This document shows, one piece after another, positions 46,972-59,140 of a DNA stretch of 64,000 bases. The notes beneath the pieces were generated by a model that had not been told where the DNA came from, searched no databases, and worked only from the letters and a program-made list of their open reading frames with translations. Numbering within the stretch: position 1 is the stretch's first letter; each line of letters starts with the position of its first letter. The DNA is taken from contig CM070913.1 in NCBI GenBank assembly GCA_036417435.1, forward strand, positions 21,854,680 to 21,918,679. Reading direction: 5' to 3'. The DNA is from Inia geoffrensis (Eukaryota > Chordata > Mammalia > Artiodactyla > Iniidae). Position numbers and translations under genes: made by a program.

Positions 46972-47795
46972 AGGGAATATAACAAAGTAACATCTTCCTT
47001 TCAATTAAGTCTAGTTGACTCATTTATAGAGGTTTTTTAAAACTTTCAAAATGCTGCACTTCACCAGGAATCCCTGGCTAAATAAGTCTCTCTTGAATTA
47101 AGACATGTGGAACCATACAATTCTGTCAGCAAAGCTGGCTGGAGATGTTAAAGAAAATGTGTACAGGTAGTCCTGGCCTCTGGCCTCCTGATTCAGCTGG
47201 GGCTTACAGGATAAAAGAATTTCTGTCTTCATCTGAAAGCATCTGGAAGCATGCTCAGCAGTCATGCAGCTGTGCTTACCTCCAACTAACTGCCAAGCTC
47301 AGAAGGGAACAAGATAAATTAAAGGGATAGATCACAATGTTTACCAAGGAGGAAAACCCCCAAATTTATAATGGTGAGAAGAATGAGCTGGTGATAAAAA
47401 CTGGGCATTGAGAAAATTACAACTCAGTCCAGACTGGCCCCTGTCTAGAGAGGTTATTTTCATTCTCTGGATTTTGTATTCTTATCTGTAAGGTAAGTTG
47501 AGCGTGGTTTCATACTGACAAATGCCATAATGCAGAATTTCCAAGATTATCAGGTTAAAATAATCTTCCACCCTCACCTCCAAGGTCATCAGAGAGCTCT
47601 GTTCCATCTATAGCCAATGGACAATGTTCACTTGCCCTTTGTGGAAATCTGATACCAGACATGTGCTAGAATATCTCCTTAAGGAATTATCAACGCTTAC
47701 ATACAGAGTAAGACTCTATATGTAAAAGTGTTTGGGGCTCTTGCCTCTTGAGAAAAAGGCACCTATCCTACAGTTCAGAATCTTAGCCTTAGACG

Positions 47796-47835
<40 letters not shown>

Positions 47836-48715
47836 AACACACACCCCTCCCAAAATTAAGTATTTAAAATATTATAGTTGCAATAGCAACTCTTAAAATG
47901 CATGAAATATAAAAATGAATAAATGCCTGGTGTGAGCTGTGTTTTACAATTTCTTTTCCAAATGAAAGAAACCCCCTGTTTCTTTTCATTTGGTGGCTTG
48001 GCTTATACTTTCATTTTTATAGTCCAGACAACCAGCAAAGTTAAACTCAAGCCTACTTTTGTTCTTTACAAAAGGAGCTTGTTTCAAAATAAAAAGGTTA
48101 ATAAAAAATAAATAAAGGAGTTTGTTTGACCTTTTCTGAAAGGTAGATTATTGCCATGGAGAATGAGGCCATCACTCACTCCATGGGTAATATTATACTC
48201 CACCTAACTTTCCAAACTTAAATAAAAGTACCAACACTAAAGGCATTATTATTATATTAATACTTATCCATGCAGAGATCATCAATTCCAAAGTGTCCTG
48301 GATTCCAAAAACTAATTTAGAGGTTAAAGAGCAAACTTTTTTTCTTATTCATCAATGGATTTGACAGAGAAAAATAATTGACACAGAGATAATTCACTCA
48401 AATCCGCCAACCATTCAATGCTTCAGCAATTAAACCCATTATTAACTTATGACTGTTAATCAGAATTTTCTGAAGTTATTTATTTATCCTAGGAATACAA
48501 TTCTTATTAAAGTATATTATACATCTAAAAGGTGTGACTGAATTCATCACAAGGCAGTCAAGTACTGTGTGAAAAGCAAAGTGAGAAGGCACTTGATGGA
48601 AGAGGTACAAACATGACAGTGACATGGTTCCTGTTTTCTAGAAGTATCCATGTAATCTGGTAGGGCTGAAAATGCAAGCTGCTCATCTTAGGTTTAGGCA
48701 CTGTGAAATATAGGT
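46972..48715. other. Mostly unique sequence with a CA array
   Basis: No gene was recognised. The (CA)n array at 47791-47850 is listed separately. Confidence 0.4.
47791..47850. repeat. (CA)n microsatellite
   Basis: ACGCACGCACACACAC... continues to ACACGCAAACACACACCCC. The long nearly pure core is likely polymorphic. Confidence 0.92.
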
Positions 48716-48719
48716 GAAT

Positions 48720-49260
48720 AACAAATACAATGCAATCCATTCTGACCGGAAGGATCAGAGAAGGCTTAGCAGAGACGGGCGCACTGGAGCTAAGCCTAGA
48801 ACAATAGGAAGCATTTGATAGGCAAAATGGGAGGAAGGATGCTCCTGTCCATAGGAAGGATGTATAACAGCATTTTCAAGGTGAGGTGATTTTTCAGGAG
48901 ACTGAGCATAGGCCACGAGGTGGGAGGTGAGAGGAAATGGATTAGGGGAGGCACTCTGAGAGGAGATGACTGAGAGCACTGAATGACAGCTTAAGGGATT
49001 TGAACTTCATGTGCAGACCGTCAGAAGTTTGTTTTGTGAGTCATCAAAGATTGCTAAGCAGGGGATTGACATCCTCTTGTCTTTATATCAGGAAGTTCAT
49101 TCTGACAGCCCATGAAAGGTGGATGAAGTTGGAATCAAAGAAACCTTTGATTAGGAAATGTTTTGCTGTCAGGAGATGGTGCAGGCTTGATACAGGGCAG
49201 GAAGAGCAGGGGACAGATAAGTATGACATTTCATATATATCACAATGGAAAGGGCAAGGT
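48720..49260 (+). repeat. Unassigned ancient interspersed repeat, copy 1
   Basis: The motif order GGATCAGAGAAGGCTTAGCA ... GGGATTTGAACTTCATGTGC ... GCTAAGCAGGGGATTGACAT ... TTCATTCTGACAGCCCATGA is one I know as a recurrent old mammalian repeat, but I cannot name it with confidence. Copy 2 lies at 50150-50400. Confidence 0.5.
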
Positions 49261-49600
49261 TAGTATTTTTAGCCTTAATGAATAAGAAGAGTCTAGCCTA
49301 CTACAGCAAATAAAATTTGCTTCCATTTTACTCTTTTTCAAAGTGTTATTTACTTTTGGATGGGCTAGGATTTCCTAAAAATATCATGTTAACATATATA
49401 ATATGTATCTACATTAACATATTTCTATGTCATACTCTATTATCTATTGCCTGACCCTAATAGAAAGCATAGTCCAAACATAGTAGATGTTTATTCATTC
49501 AGCTATTTATGTGATCTGCAAACCTTCACTGTGCCCCTCTTTAGTATATAGGACATCGATAATATATACATACATAATGATTGTAAAAACCAAATATTTT

Positions 49601-50106
49601 TAATTGAAGTATAGTTAATTTACAATATTATATTAGTTTCAGGTGTACAACATAGTGATTCAATAATTTTTATAGCTTTATTCCATTTTAAATTATTATA
49701 AAATATTGGTTATATTTCCTGTGCTGTACTGTGCTATATTCCCTGTGCTGTACTTTACATACTTGTACCTTATTTATTTTATAACTAGTACTTTGTACCT
49801 CTTAATCCCCTTCCCCTATCTTCCCTCCTCCCCTTACCCTCTCCCCACTGGTAACCACTAGTTTGTTCTATGAGTCTGTTTCTATTTTGTTATATTCATT
49901 CGTTTTATTTTTTAGATTCTACATATAAGTGTCTTTCTCTGTCTGACTTAGTTCACTAAGCATAATAGTGAACTCCAGGTCCATCCATGCTGCAAAGGGC
50001 AAAATTTCATTTTTTTATGGCTGAGTAATATTCCGTTGTGTGTATGTGTATGTATGTATATATCACATCTTCTTTATCTTCTTTATCCATTCATTTGTTG
50101 ATAGAC
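49601..50106 (-). mobile_element. 5'-truncated LINE-1 3' end, antisense
   Basis: It reads TTAATTGAAGTATAGTTAAT, GTTTCAGGTGTACAACATAG, CCCACTGGTAACCACTAGTT, TGTCTTTCTCTGTCTGACTT and TTTTATGGCTGAGTAATATT in antisense order. The duplication AAACCAAATATTTT (49587-49600) pairs with AAACCAAATAATTT (50107-50120), one mismatch. There is a small internal tandem (GTGCTGTACT units near 49720-49755). Confidence 0.92.
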
Positions 50107-50149
50107 AAACCAAATAATTTCATAGTTCATGGAGAAGAATTACTTCTGT

Positions 50150-50400
50150 ATGGTGGATGAGTAAAATAGTTTTGGAGGTGGTGGTATTTGAACTGGGCCT
50201 GGGAGAATGAGAACAATTTGGATAAAGATGGGTTATGAGAAAAGGCAAAAGTACAGGTAGGTCAGATGTGTCTGGAAATGGCTGGAAGTCAAGGCTAGCA
50301 GCAGACTAGGGTTCACAGACAGAAGCAGTGAAAGCTGAGGTGGGAAAGGTAAGCTGGGAACAAATTTTTGTAGTACCTTAAACATGATGACTTTTTCTAG
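50150..50400 (+). repeat. Unassigned ancient interspersed repeat, copy 2
   Basis: GTGGTGGTATTTGAACTGGG, CCTGGGAGAATGAGAACAAT and TTTTTGTAGTACCTTAAACA match the same recurrent family as 48720-49260. The L1 at 49601-50106 lies between the copies, with its right duplication ending about 30 bp before this block. Confidence 0.45.
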
Positions 50401-52314
50401 AAGACAACAGTCACTACTGAGGATTTTAATCGAGGATTTTGACTTTTAACATACCTAAATATGTTAAAGTATTTCAACATGTTTAAAATATTATTCAAAC
50501 TAATGCTAGAGTCAAATTCTCACATATTCTAGAAAGTTTGCCTTCATTTATTTTGTGTTTTAAAGCTATCACACAATAGAAGGAAATCTTCCTCTCTGTA
50601 ATTTGAGTGACCAATTAGCATACAGAGGATTAAAATGTTTGGGGTGTCATCAATCCCAGGTTCTATCTGTGCCATAGAAACATCATCATGCTGTTATGGT
50701 CCAAGGCCAAAGGAAAGTATATTACTGAGAAATTAACTACAGTCTCTAATGTTTCTGTGAAGTAGCCAAACTTTATTTAACAACGGAAATTTTCACAATT
50801 ATAACTACTAATTTTTTTTTCGTTCATCCAGAACTTTTAAACTCTGTTTATTATTTTAAAAGAAGTAAATAAAACTATCTGGTTTGGGAGTCAAGCACTA
50901 GAATTTCATAGATGATCCTATCTAAAAATTGTTATGGCTAAGCAATAAATCCCTGGAAAATGATGCTTATGTTTGTAATAGAAATGTCACCAGAGCCTTA
51001 AATATAGCAGTGCGACCTGTCTCTATTACTGTGAAGCAAAGTCCTATTCGTAATTGATTTAGACTTGTCCCTCCTTCAGTGTGTGCTGGGTTTGGAGGCA
51101 CTGGACAGGATTTTTAAATTTTTTAAATCTTAAGTTTAGTCTAATTAGGTTAATCTGCAAATAAGTTTTCTCCACTTATAATTTTTCCACGCCCATCTTT
51201 TCTTCTAAGAGACAATAAATGTGTTCTTGGAGTATTTTAGCAGAAATAATGGATTTCAGTAGTTGTTAGAATAGTTCTTGGAACTCTTGCATCTTCCAGT
51301 TACACTCAGATGATGAGAGGTAAAAAGGAAGAAATTTCCAAGTCAAATTTTTCATTTACACAGAACGGAACTGATTGTAAGGGCACACTGATGGACTTTT
51401 CTACAGCTGTTACGAAACCATGTGTCCACACTATTTCTCAAAGTGATGTGATGGTAATTGTGGTCTTTATTATGGCATAGAAGTAAGCAAGCCAAATAAA
51501 TATACATCCTTAATGACTTTAGCATCCAGAATTCAAAATCCAGTTAATTATTTGCTGCTGGAGACATATAGAAACAGAAGTACAGGCTGTCTGTACAGGA
51601 TACAATAGCTGTATTTGGCAGTATGGATTCCAAGTTTAAGAAATTAGTTTATGGACGATTTCAGAGATTCTACCAGAATGAGAAAAGAGTTACATTTAAC
51701 CCTTGAGCTGGCAGTCTATAGTAGGAACATTGCCAGCTATAAAAAATAATAGAGTCCCATGAACTGCTCTTTTAAAATGGTTACATTAAAACCCAGACAC
51801 CTGTAGTATTACTAGTTGCTAAAATGGCTTGTAATCACACATGCATGAAACAGATGTGTAACCAGAGCTGCAGTAACTGATTTCTATTAGACAAATACAG
51901 GTGAATGGTGGGCAGAAGGAGAAATGGAAAATTGAGATTTGTACACGTTAAAATCGAACATTCGAGATGGCCTGTAAACCTTCGAAAGCATTTTCCATGA
52001 TATATATATTGGCCTGTCTCTTGACTGTTTTTAAATCATGGATATTGACATTTCCCAAAATGATCTGCTTAAATCTGGACAAGATAATAATGACTAATAC
52101 TCATCCCCTAAGACGTGTTCTTCAAAATACTAGTCTTACTGAAATGATTGCCAACACTATGTAGGAAGTTTTTTAACAAACTTGAACTTTTTAGGGGTTT
52201 TTTTTTTTTTTTTTTTTGGAGGTGTTTTTTTTAAACAACATTGCTTAAAGGTCTTATAAAAATCAACATTAAAGGATATTTCCAGAACTTTGGTCTCTCA
52301 AAAAACACGAACCA
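50401..52314. other. Unique sequence, no gene
   Basis: No repeat family was recognised except T runs near 50813 and 52200-52216. All frames are 65 codons or shorter until the SINE. Confidence 0.45.
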
Positions 52315-52504
52315 GGGCTTCCCTGGTGGCGCAGTGGTTGAAGGTCTGCCTGCCGATGCGGGGGACGCGGGTCCGTGTCCCGGTCCGGGAGGATCCCACA
52401 TGCCGCGGAGCGGCTGGGCCCGTGAGCCATGGCCGCTGAGCCTGCGCGTCCAGAGCCTGTGCTCCGCAACGGGAGAGGCCACAACAGTGAGAGGCCCGTG
52501 TACC

Positions 52505-52537
<33 letters not shown>
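52315..52537 (+). mobile_element. CHR-2-type SINE, sense
   Basis: It starts GGGCTTCCCTGGTGGCGCAG and ends GTGTACCGC with an A run of about 31 bases. The left flank CACGAACCAG and right flank CCATGAACCAG suggest an imperfect duplication. The long pure A tail suggests a recent copy. The frames here (79-127 codons) are translations of the SINE. Confidence 0.95.
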
Positions 52538-52539
<2 letters not shown>

Positions 52540-53690
52540 CATGAACCAGGGCCTAGATTCTAGCATCCTGGAGTTTGGTGGTTATAAAATTTACAGTACA
52601 GTATGTCAGCTCATCTGGGACTGAGTCACGCGGCCAGGGACGCAGCGCACTGAGGAAGTCATGTGAACCATTGCACAAATACATTTTTGTCAGTGTTTAG
52701 TTGGAGAGCTGGGACTCGGCTGAACTTTAGGGGATTGAATTTTCGTTCAAATGTTCCAAAATTCTGGTTTACAACAACATCTGGGATATGGAGAGTGGCT
52801 CGCTCATTCTGGAATTCCTTAGAAAGGAAAAATGAAATGTGGACAATAATAACATTCAACAAGAGCTGTCCTTCCAGAAATCCTCATCACACCTGGCATG
52901 CAACCTTTGAGCCAATGGTTCTTCTCAGATGTCTTAGAAAAAGGAGTGCAAACAGAATGAATGAGCTGGAGCAAACAGGCATCTCTGTGAGAACCTCTCT
53001 GAATTGAGAAGGAAAACAGGATATGTGTTCATGCTCTCATAACTCATCAGGAAAACTCATTCCAAGTCATTCCCAGGGATGATCTACTCCCCCAGAAGAC
53101 CTTATCTTTCCACATTTTTTCCACTCTGAAAACACATTTTTTTAAAAATCAAAAGTCTCTCTTGGAATGGAAATGCAGCCTCTTGCAGAATGTGAAAGAA
53201 AGACATTTGGACCTGAAGGTGCATATAGTATTTTTAAAGGGCTATACGGCTGTTCATTCTGCAGCCCAGCAGTTCTCTGGACCCAAATCATTCCTCAGAG
53301 AGTAAAGTGCCATTGATGATGAGGAAGTTGAGGTGCAGAAAGCACCTGCGAAGTCTTCAGACTGGAGCAAAACCAGAAAACAGATTCAACAGGGCAAAGC
53401 TGTTTGAATATTACAAAGCCATTTTGGATATTCCCATTATATCTGTTAAACATTCATCTATACCCTGACAACTATGCCCTTGTTCCAGGAGCTTGAAATT
53501 ACTGCGTCTTTAAATTATTCTCAGAGCATAAACTGAGCACTGCTAGAAGTGTATGAATTCTTTCAGACTAATGGTATACCATTTACTGCATGAGGGTTCC
53601 ACAGTCAACTGGTGAGTGACAGAACCAAAAACATTTAGCCTTACCATAGTTTAAGGTTGTGTATATGTTCTGGTTCATGAGCGCATATAG
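52538..53690. other. Unique sequence, no gene recognised
   Basis: A 114-codon frame on the + strand (52663-53007) overlaps a 67-codon frame on the other strand. Neither resembles a known protein. Confidence 0.4.
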
Positions 53691-53875
53691 GGTAATAGTT
53701 CTCAAACCAGGCAGTGCATTGGAATGACCATTAAAGCTTTATTAAAATGCAGAAGTATGGGCTTCAACTCCAGATTTTCATTCAGTTGGTTGGAGGCCCC
53801 AACGTATGATACATTTTCTAAAATGTAAATATGTGGATAATTTTCAATATGTGACCGGGACTGAAAAACACTGAT
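53690..53875. mobile_element. hAT-Charlie MITE (MER5/MER20-like)
   Basis: The left end GTAATAGTTCTCAAACCAGG and the right end GACTGAAAAACACTGATGAA give inverted-repeat-like termini. The interior GTGCATTGGAATGACCATTA ... AAAATGCAGAAGTATGGGCT fits MER5/MER20-type elements. It is about 185 bp with no coding capacity. Confidence 0.65.
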
Positions 53876-56800
53876 GAAGAGCTAAGTGTTTATCAAAACT
53901 CTGCTCATGCACGCTTGCCAACTGAAGCTTACAGGCCCATGAAAATGCAGGATTCTTGAGCTCACTGCAGCTATGTCAGTCCTTACTGGCTTGTAGGTTT
54001 AAAATGTGCAAGAACTGGAGAACAACCAAGAGCAGAGACCGTATTAGGCAATTTAGGGTGGCTCTCTTCCTGTCCCACAGACAGCACTGCGATAGCCAAA
54101 AGTCACAAAGACTATGATGGTAAGTTCCCAGGAATGTTCCCAGGAAGGTTTTCCCTTGAATAGTCCAGAAGGTATATTTCTAATACCCCCAAGCAATGAC
54201 TGGGAGATGGCACTCAACAGAGTCAGAGAACATGGGTGCAGCCAAAATGGATATATCTATTGCCAAAATAGAACTGGATGAGGCTTCCTCTTCCCAAATA
54301 ATCACAAAATCAAGACGATCCAAATTAAAAATATTCCTTACATCAGTCAAGTGATGTTCATTTCAATCTGTATCAAGGACTAAAAGAAACTCCAAGTATC
54401 ATACTGACTTCAAGAGTAAACGTTTAATTTACCTTCATAGCGCTCTTCTTGCTTGAGGTATAAGTTTCAAGTGTTTCGTGGAGGATTTTGTTTTGCTTGT
54501 GGTCCTGGTAACCAATTATGAAGCATTTGTTCCTCATTCTAAACTTTTGAGGAAGAGACCTTTCATAGCTCCTTTGTAGTAAAGAAATCCACATTAGGTC
54601 TACATCAGGGACCAAAACTTCCATACAGCAAGGAAAACATTCAGCCAGCCTTTGGATATCAGGTTTGCAGACACAAACATCCAAGTCCTTGTTCACCTTT
54701 CCGTCAGATACTCTGCGAATTTTATAACTTCAGTAAAATCACTGAATCATGACTTTTTTAACCTACATAACAAGGATTAATGGATTAATAATTATTAAAG
54801 AGAAAAAGTACAGGACTTAGAAGACACCTTGAAAATCAAAGATTCCAATGTTATGCAACTCCAAATTACTTTTTTTAATCTTTTCCTTTTTCCCATTAAA
54901 GGACAGAGCAGCTCCTTATGTGTACTTTATTTTTTTATTAATACAAAACGTTTACATCAAAGTCAGATTGTCTCAAAATCTTTTGCTTCCACTAAAAAAT
55001 CCTTAATTTCAAAACTGGAGTTTAATAGTATTTAATCATGGTTAAACTGAAAGTTATAGACTACTGCCGTCTTTCACCCAGATCTTCTTCTAAGGATATT
55101 TACATATTTTTATAGTATTGAATATTTCCTATACCTTCCAGAGAACACAATCTTGTGAAAGCAGCTTACTTCATTCAGGTGCTGTGGGGAAGACCACCTT
55201 TCTGCAAATTCTATGCATGTAAGGGGAAAAAAAAGAAAGAAGAATCCACTTAATCACAGATGCTCTACCTTTGAGAATTATTCTCTGGCCTTCCAACGTG
55301 ACCCATCCCATACAGTAGGTACTCTTTTGTTATTGTCTCACCTTGAATCCATTTGAAAATGCCAATTTCCATAATAATTTAATGCAGATGCTAAGATATC
55401 CTCTTTCTTTTGATATTGTTATTAATGATGTGCTATAGCATATGCAAGCCTAGCGATCCTAGCTACTCTTCCTTAGACAGCCATTGTGCACTCTTTCTCC
55501 AGCTCCTGCCCCTCTCCCTCATCCTGGTGGCCACAGCCAGCTTCAGTCCCTCACAACTTCGATGGGGCTCATCTCCTGCAGGAAGTTATTAGTCCAGGAC
55601 TTAGGAACTATGTGGGCAGTTCCTCTGTGGTATACGCTGTCGGAAAAGAAATTGCTCTTCAGCGTTCCCTGGAGAAGCAGCTTGGCCTTAATTGTGGACT
55701 TCCGTTTGCTGTCGAACGGTTTATGGCAGAATCTTAATGCTTTTTTTTTTTTTTTTGCTCTGTAAGTGTGTTTTCCTTCCCCAAATCTAAATGTGTCAAA
55801 ATCAATTGGTAACACCCTTAAGGTTTCAGAAGGAAAAAAATTTCATTAACCATAGATAAAATATGATAAAGAGTCAGAGATAAAATGCTTGTTTTAAGCA
55901 ACTCTGTACGAAAAAAAAATAGACAGTGTTTATGTATAATACCAGAAAATCATATTTTTACCCTATAGGGCTCAGCCTCCAACACCTCATTCCTCCTCAT
56001 ATTTTTCAAATAGGTAAGAAGCTTTGAAATTCATGATCATTTTTGTGATTTTAATACTTCCTCCAGCAGATGTTCATTTGAGAGGGATTTATGACCTATA
56101 AAGTTTTTTTTTTTTGTACTTTTTCATACAAAATATCTGTTCTTTAAACAGATCAGTTCTTTAATAGCTCAATACAGAAAATACTTTATTTTGGGGAACA
56201 CTGCAGTTAACTCAAAAGTTAACAAACATGTTTATATGGTTTTCATTTGAATGTCTCATCTTGACTTAAGTAAATTATTTGATTTAGTGCATACAAATGA
56301 TCGTTGGAAAAGATTTATTATTTGGGAAGTCTTTTTCAATGAGCTGAAACGCTGTATCCTCCACAGTGAATTCTGGTGAAGAATATACTGAAGAATTTCA
56401 GGCTCTGAAATAAGCAAGTTCTTGGAATTGTTTTTTCCGGTTAAAGCCAGTCCAAAAATTGTGTCATGTTTGAATCGAAAAGCATTTAGATAAACGACAT
56501 AAGGTAAACGTCTCTGAGGCAGCCAAAACATTATCTTCGTTCTTGATTTACGAAATATTAATGTCATTTTCGTGGCAGGAAACCTTTTTTGCTTTAAGCA
56601 TCTCTTTTGAAAAAGAATGTCAGAAAACAGAAAACGTTGACTGCTCTGTAAAAGTGTTTTTAAAGGAGGATGTCAGCCATGTCTTTGAACTTCTGTTTCT
56701 GTAATAAGTCAGCCCAGGACACGGAGGTAGGTTGGCAATGATTTAAAATCTGTGCAGAAGGTCACTGCTGATGTCGCTTCTCACTGGCGTTCTTTATTGA

Positions 56801-57400
56801 CAATGACATTAGTGCCAAACAAACTGCACGAAGATAAATAGGTCCATGAAGGAAACTAGAGGAAAAGGAAAGGGAAGAAATGAAGCTCAGATTGTCAGGA
56901 GAATGATCATCAGAGGCAGACAGTAATGACATCAGAACAGAGACCTATAGTCTGAAAAACCTCCTGATTCTTCTTCTTGTTTTCATGTGACCATTTCGTC
57001 GGGTCTCTTTTCCTTAATATGAAAGATCGGTAAGGATCAGAGGAAAAATTAGATGATGTAGCAGCTGTTTTCTGGCCTTGATTTCCACAATTCCTCTCAT
57101 GAAAAATAAGGAAAGGAAACCAATGGATTAGCTATGATCACTTTTTGCCAAAGAAGGACTTGCCCTATGCGTTGCTGATACTTACTGGTGAATAAAGTTA
57201 TTGAAAAAATATTTTCCACTAGAAGAGTGAAACCATGAGTGAGATACTTTTGAAGTACCTTCTAATTCCTTAAGAAGAAACTGCCCCACTGCACGTTCAT
57301 GGAATCCTGCATCAACAATGCTTATAGCTCTAAGTGACAATCCAGATGAAGCCAATCCCCCATCCAATAGGAAATACACAAAGCAGGAACATGTACATTT
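53876..57400. other. Long repeat-poor stretch, no gene recognised
   Basis: I found no repeat family apart from homopolymers (T run at 55740-55756). Two minus-strand frames of 90 codons (54424-54696) and 103 codons (56256-56567) are unexplained. Repeat poverty over 3.5 kb can mark constrained sequence, but I cannot show that here. Confidence 0.4.
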
Positions 57401-57401
57401 T

Positions 57402-57610
57402 TTTAAATTAACTTTTATTGGAGTATAGTTGCTTTACAATGTTGTGTTAGTTTCTACTGTACAGCAAAGTGAATTAGCTATACGTATACATATATCCCCT
57501 ACTTTTTTGGATTTCGTTCCTATTTAGGTCACCAAGGAGCACTGAGTAGAGTCCCCTGTGCTATACAGCAGGTTCTCATGAGTTATCTATTTTATACATA
57601 GTATCAACAG
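57402..57610 (-). mobile_element. Short 5'-truncated LINE-1 3' end, antisense
   Basis: TTAACTTTTATTGGAGTATA, GTTGCTTTACAATGTTGTGT, TTTCTACTGTACAGCAAAGT and TCCCCTGTGCTATACAGCAG are antisense L1 3' UTR. The flanks AGGAACATGTACATTTT (57385-57401) and AGGAGCAGGTACATTTT (57611-57627) form a 17-bp duplication with two mismatches. Confidence 0.92.
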
Positions 57611-58199
57611 AGGAGCAGGTACATTTTATAGTTAAGCTTAAGAGTGGCTTCCCAAAGTAGAAATGAGCTACCAGCTCCAAGTACCTGGCAGACTATGGCA
57701 AAACTACAGGACTGTGATATCAACATTAATTCTGGGTCTGACAATAGGCACCTTTATTCGGATATTGCCCAACCCTGACATCCCGCTCCTGAAGATGACA
57801 CAGAAATCATATTTCAAGCCTTGAACACGCATACACACCCATGTGTGTGTTTGTGTGTGTGGGTGTATATGCATAGATATGTATATGTTTATGAACACAC
57901 ACAATGTATGTTTATGAGGGCGTTTGAATGTTATATGCATTTCATTTAAACAATAATGCCCCAGCATAGGGTACTTCCTAGGGTTTGATGACTGGCTAGT
58001 AGCAGATAATGGACTTTGCACCATTAATTCCATGATTTCGTTAATCTCTACGACATGTCCTTCTCTGAGATTTCCATTACCATTATAAAAAAAAAAAAAA
58101 AAAGTAAAATGCAACCTCTTCAACCTCAAAGGGCACAGATTAATTTTATGGCAAGTACAGTTTCAAAGGGGACCCTTCTACTCTCTTGATGGGTTTTTC
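57611..58199. other. Unique sequence with a CA/TG-rich patch and an A run
   Basis: It holds a TG-rich imperfect array (57841-57870) and an A run (58086-58103). The 141-codon minus-strand frame (57704-58129) spans both and is treated as chance. Confidence 0.5.
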
Positions 58200-59140
58200 C
58201 AGGGAAATGGTGTGAATTCCCTCTCAAGAGATGAATCAATTTGTAATTATTGTTACTACGTATTTTGCTTAAACTGCTATAAATCAACCTAGTCAGCAAG
58301 GCCTTACATGCAAAAGTTCCTCTTCTCTATTTTCTTCGCAAGTTTAAACCAAAGGAATGGAACATGAATGAAAAAAGATATTCCACGCTGCAATTTTTTT
58401 AAATTGCTATTCAGGCAAAACAGGTGCTGAAATGTGAAACCTTTTGGAGGAATTTTCTCCATATAACCAATCAGGGCCCACACTAACCTAACGTGAAGCT
58501 GGCTTTAATGTGGAATGTTGTACAGAAGCAGTGCCTACTGACATAAGATCTGTAGATGACTGTCCCAAAAAGACAAAAAAAAAAAGAGTATACTGTCACT
58601 TTAAGAAAAAATAAACTAAAATATGAACTACCAAAAACCCTGCCATTTCCAGCCTGGGCTTGATTAATGATTTTTCTATCTAATAAAAGGTTCACAAACC
58701 ATCTGTTTTTCTCCCTAATGCCTTGCCCAAAGGTTTTTCGTTCCTATTTCAGGCTCGGGGCCAAATGACATTCCACTCTCTTTTTTTTTCCCAGCCTTGT
58801 AAACAAACCCTTCTCTCTTTTTAATCTTCCAGTGCTGTTTCCTACCCATCGTTATGCATATTCATTGCGAGTAAACATTTTTAGTGTCTACACTTAATCT
58901 CTTCCACTGGCAATTACTGTTCTATGCTGTTTTGTAATGCAGAAGGGCCAACGCTTTCCGTTCTAATAACAGCTGGGCCGCAGATGGGGCCTGCAGTCAT
59001 TGTAGAAAATAAAAATTTACAAGATGCCAGTGGAATTTATTTCAGTTTTATGGAGTCACAGGAGGAACCTTTCTGTTATCCGCCTTCAGTGAAATCTGTA
59101 GGCACAAGGCAAGCTTTTGACATTTAATCAAAGGGGGGTT
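58200..59140. promoter_or_regulatory. Candidate enhancer cluster, repeat-free
   Basis: No repeat is visible here, and several consensus factor sites are: the TEAD-like TGGAATG (58511-58517) and CATTCCA (58769-58775), the FOX-like GTAAACA (58799-58805 and 58871-58877), the POU-like ATGCATATTCAT (58854-58865), the homeodomain-like TAATGA near 58666, and the E-box CAGATG (58982-58987). Such mixed clusters in repeat-free DNA are characteristic of deeply conserved developmental enhancers. Both conservation and activity are inferences. Confidence 0.4.

Noticed and set aside
52231..52624. Frames of 79-127 codons around a SINE
   Set aside because: They translate the CHR-2 copy at 52315-52537 and its A tail.
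57704..58129. 141-codon minus-strand frame
   Set aside because: It spans a TG-rich array and an A run, with no domain or conserved pattern visible.
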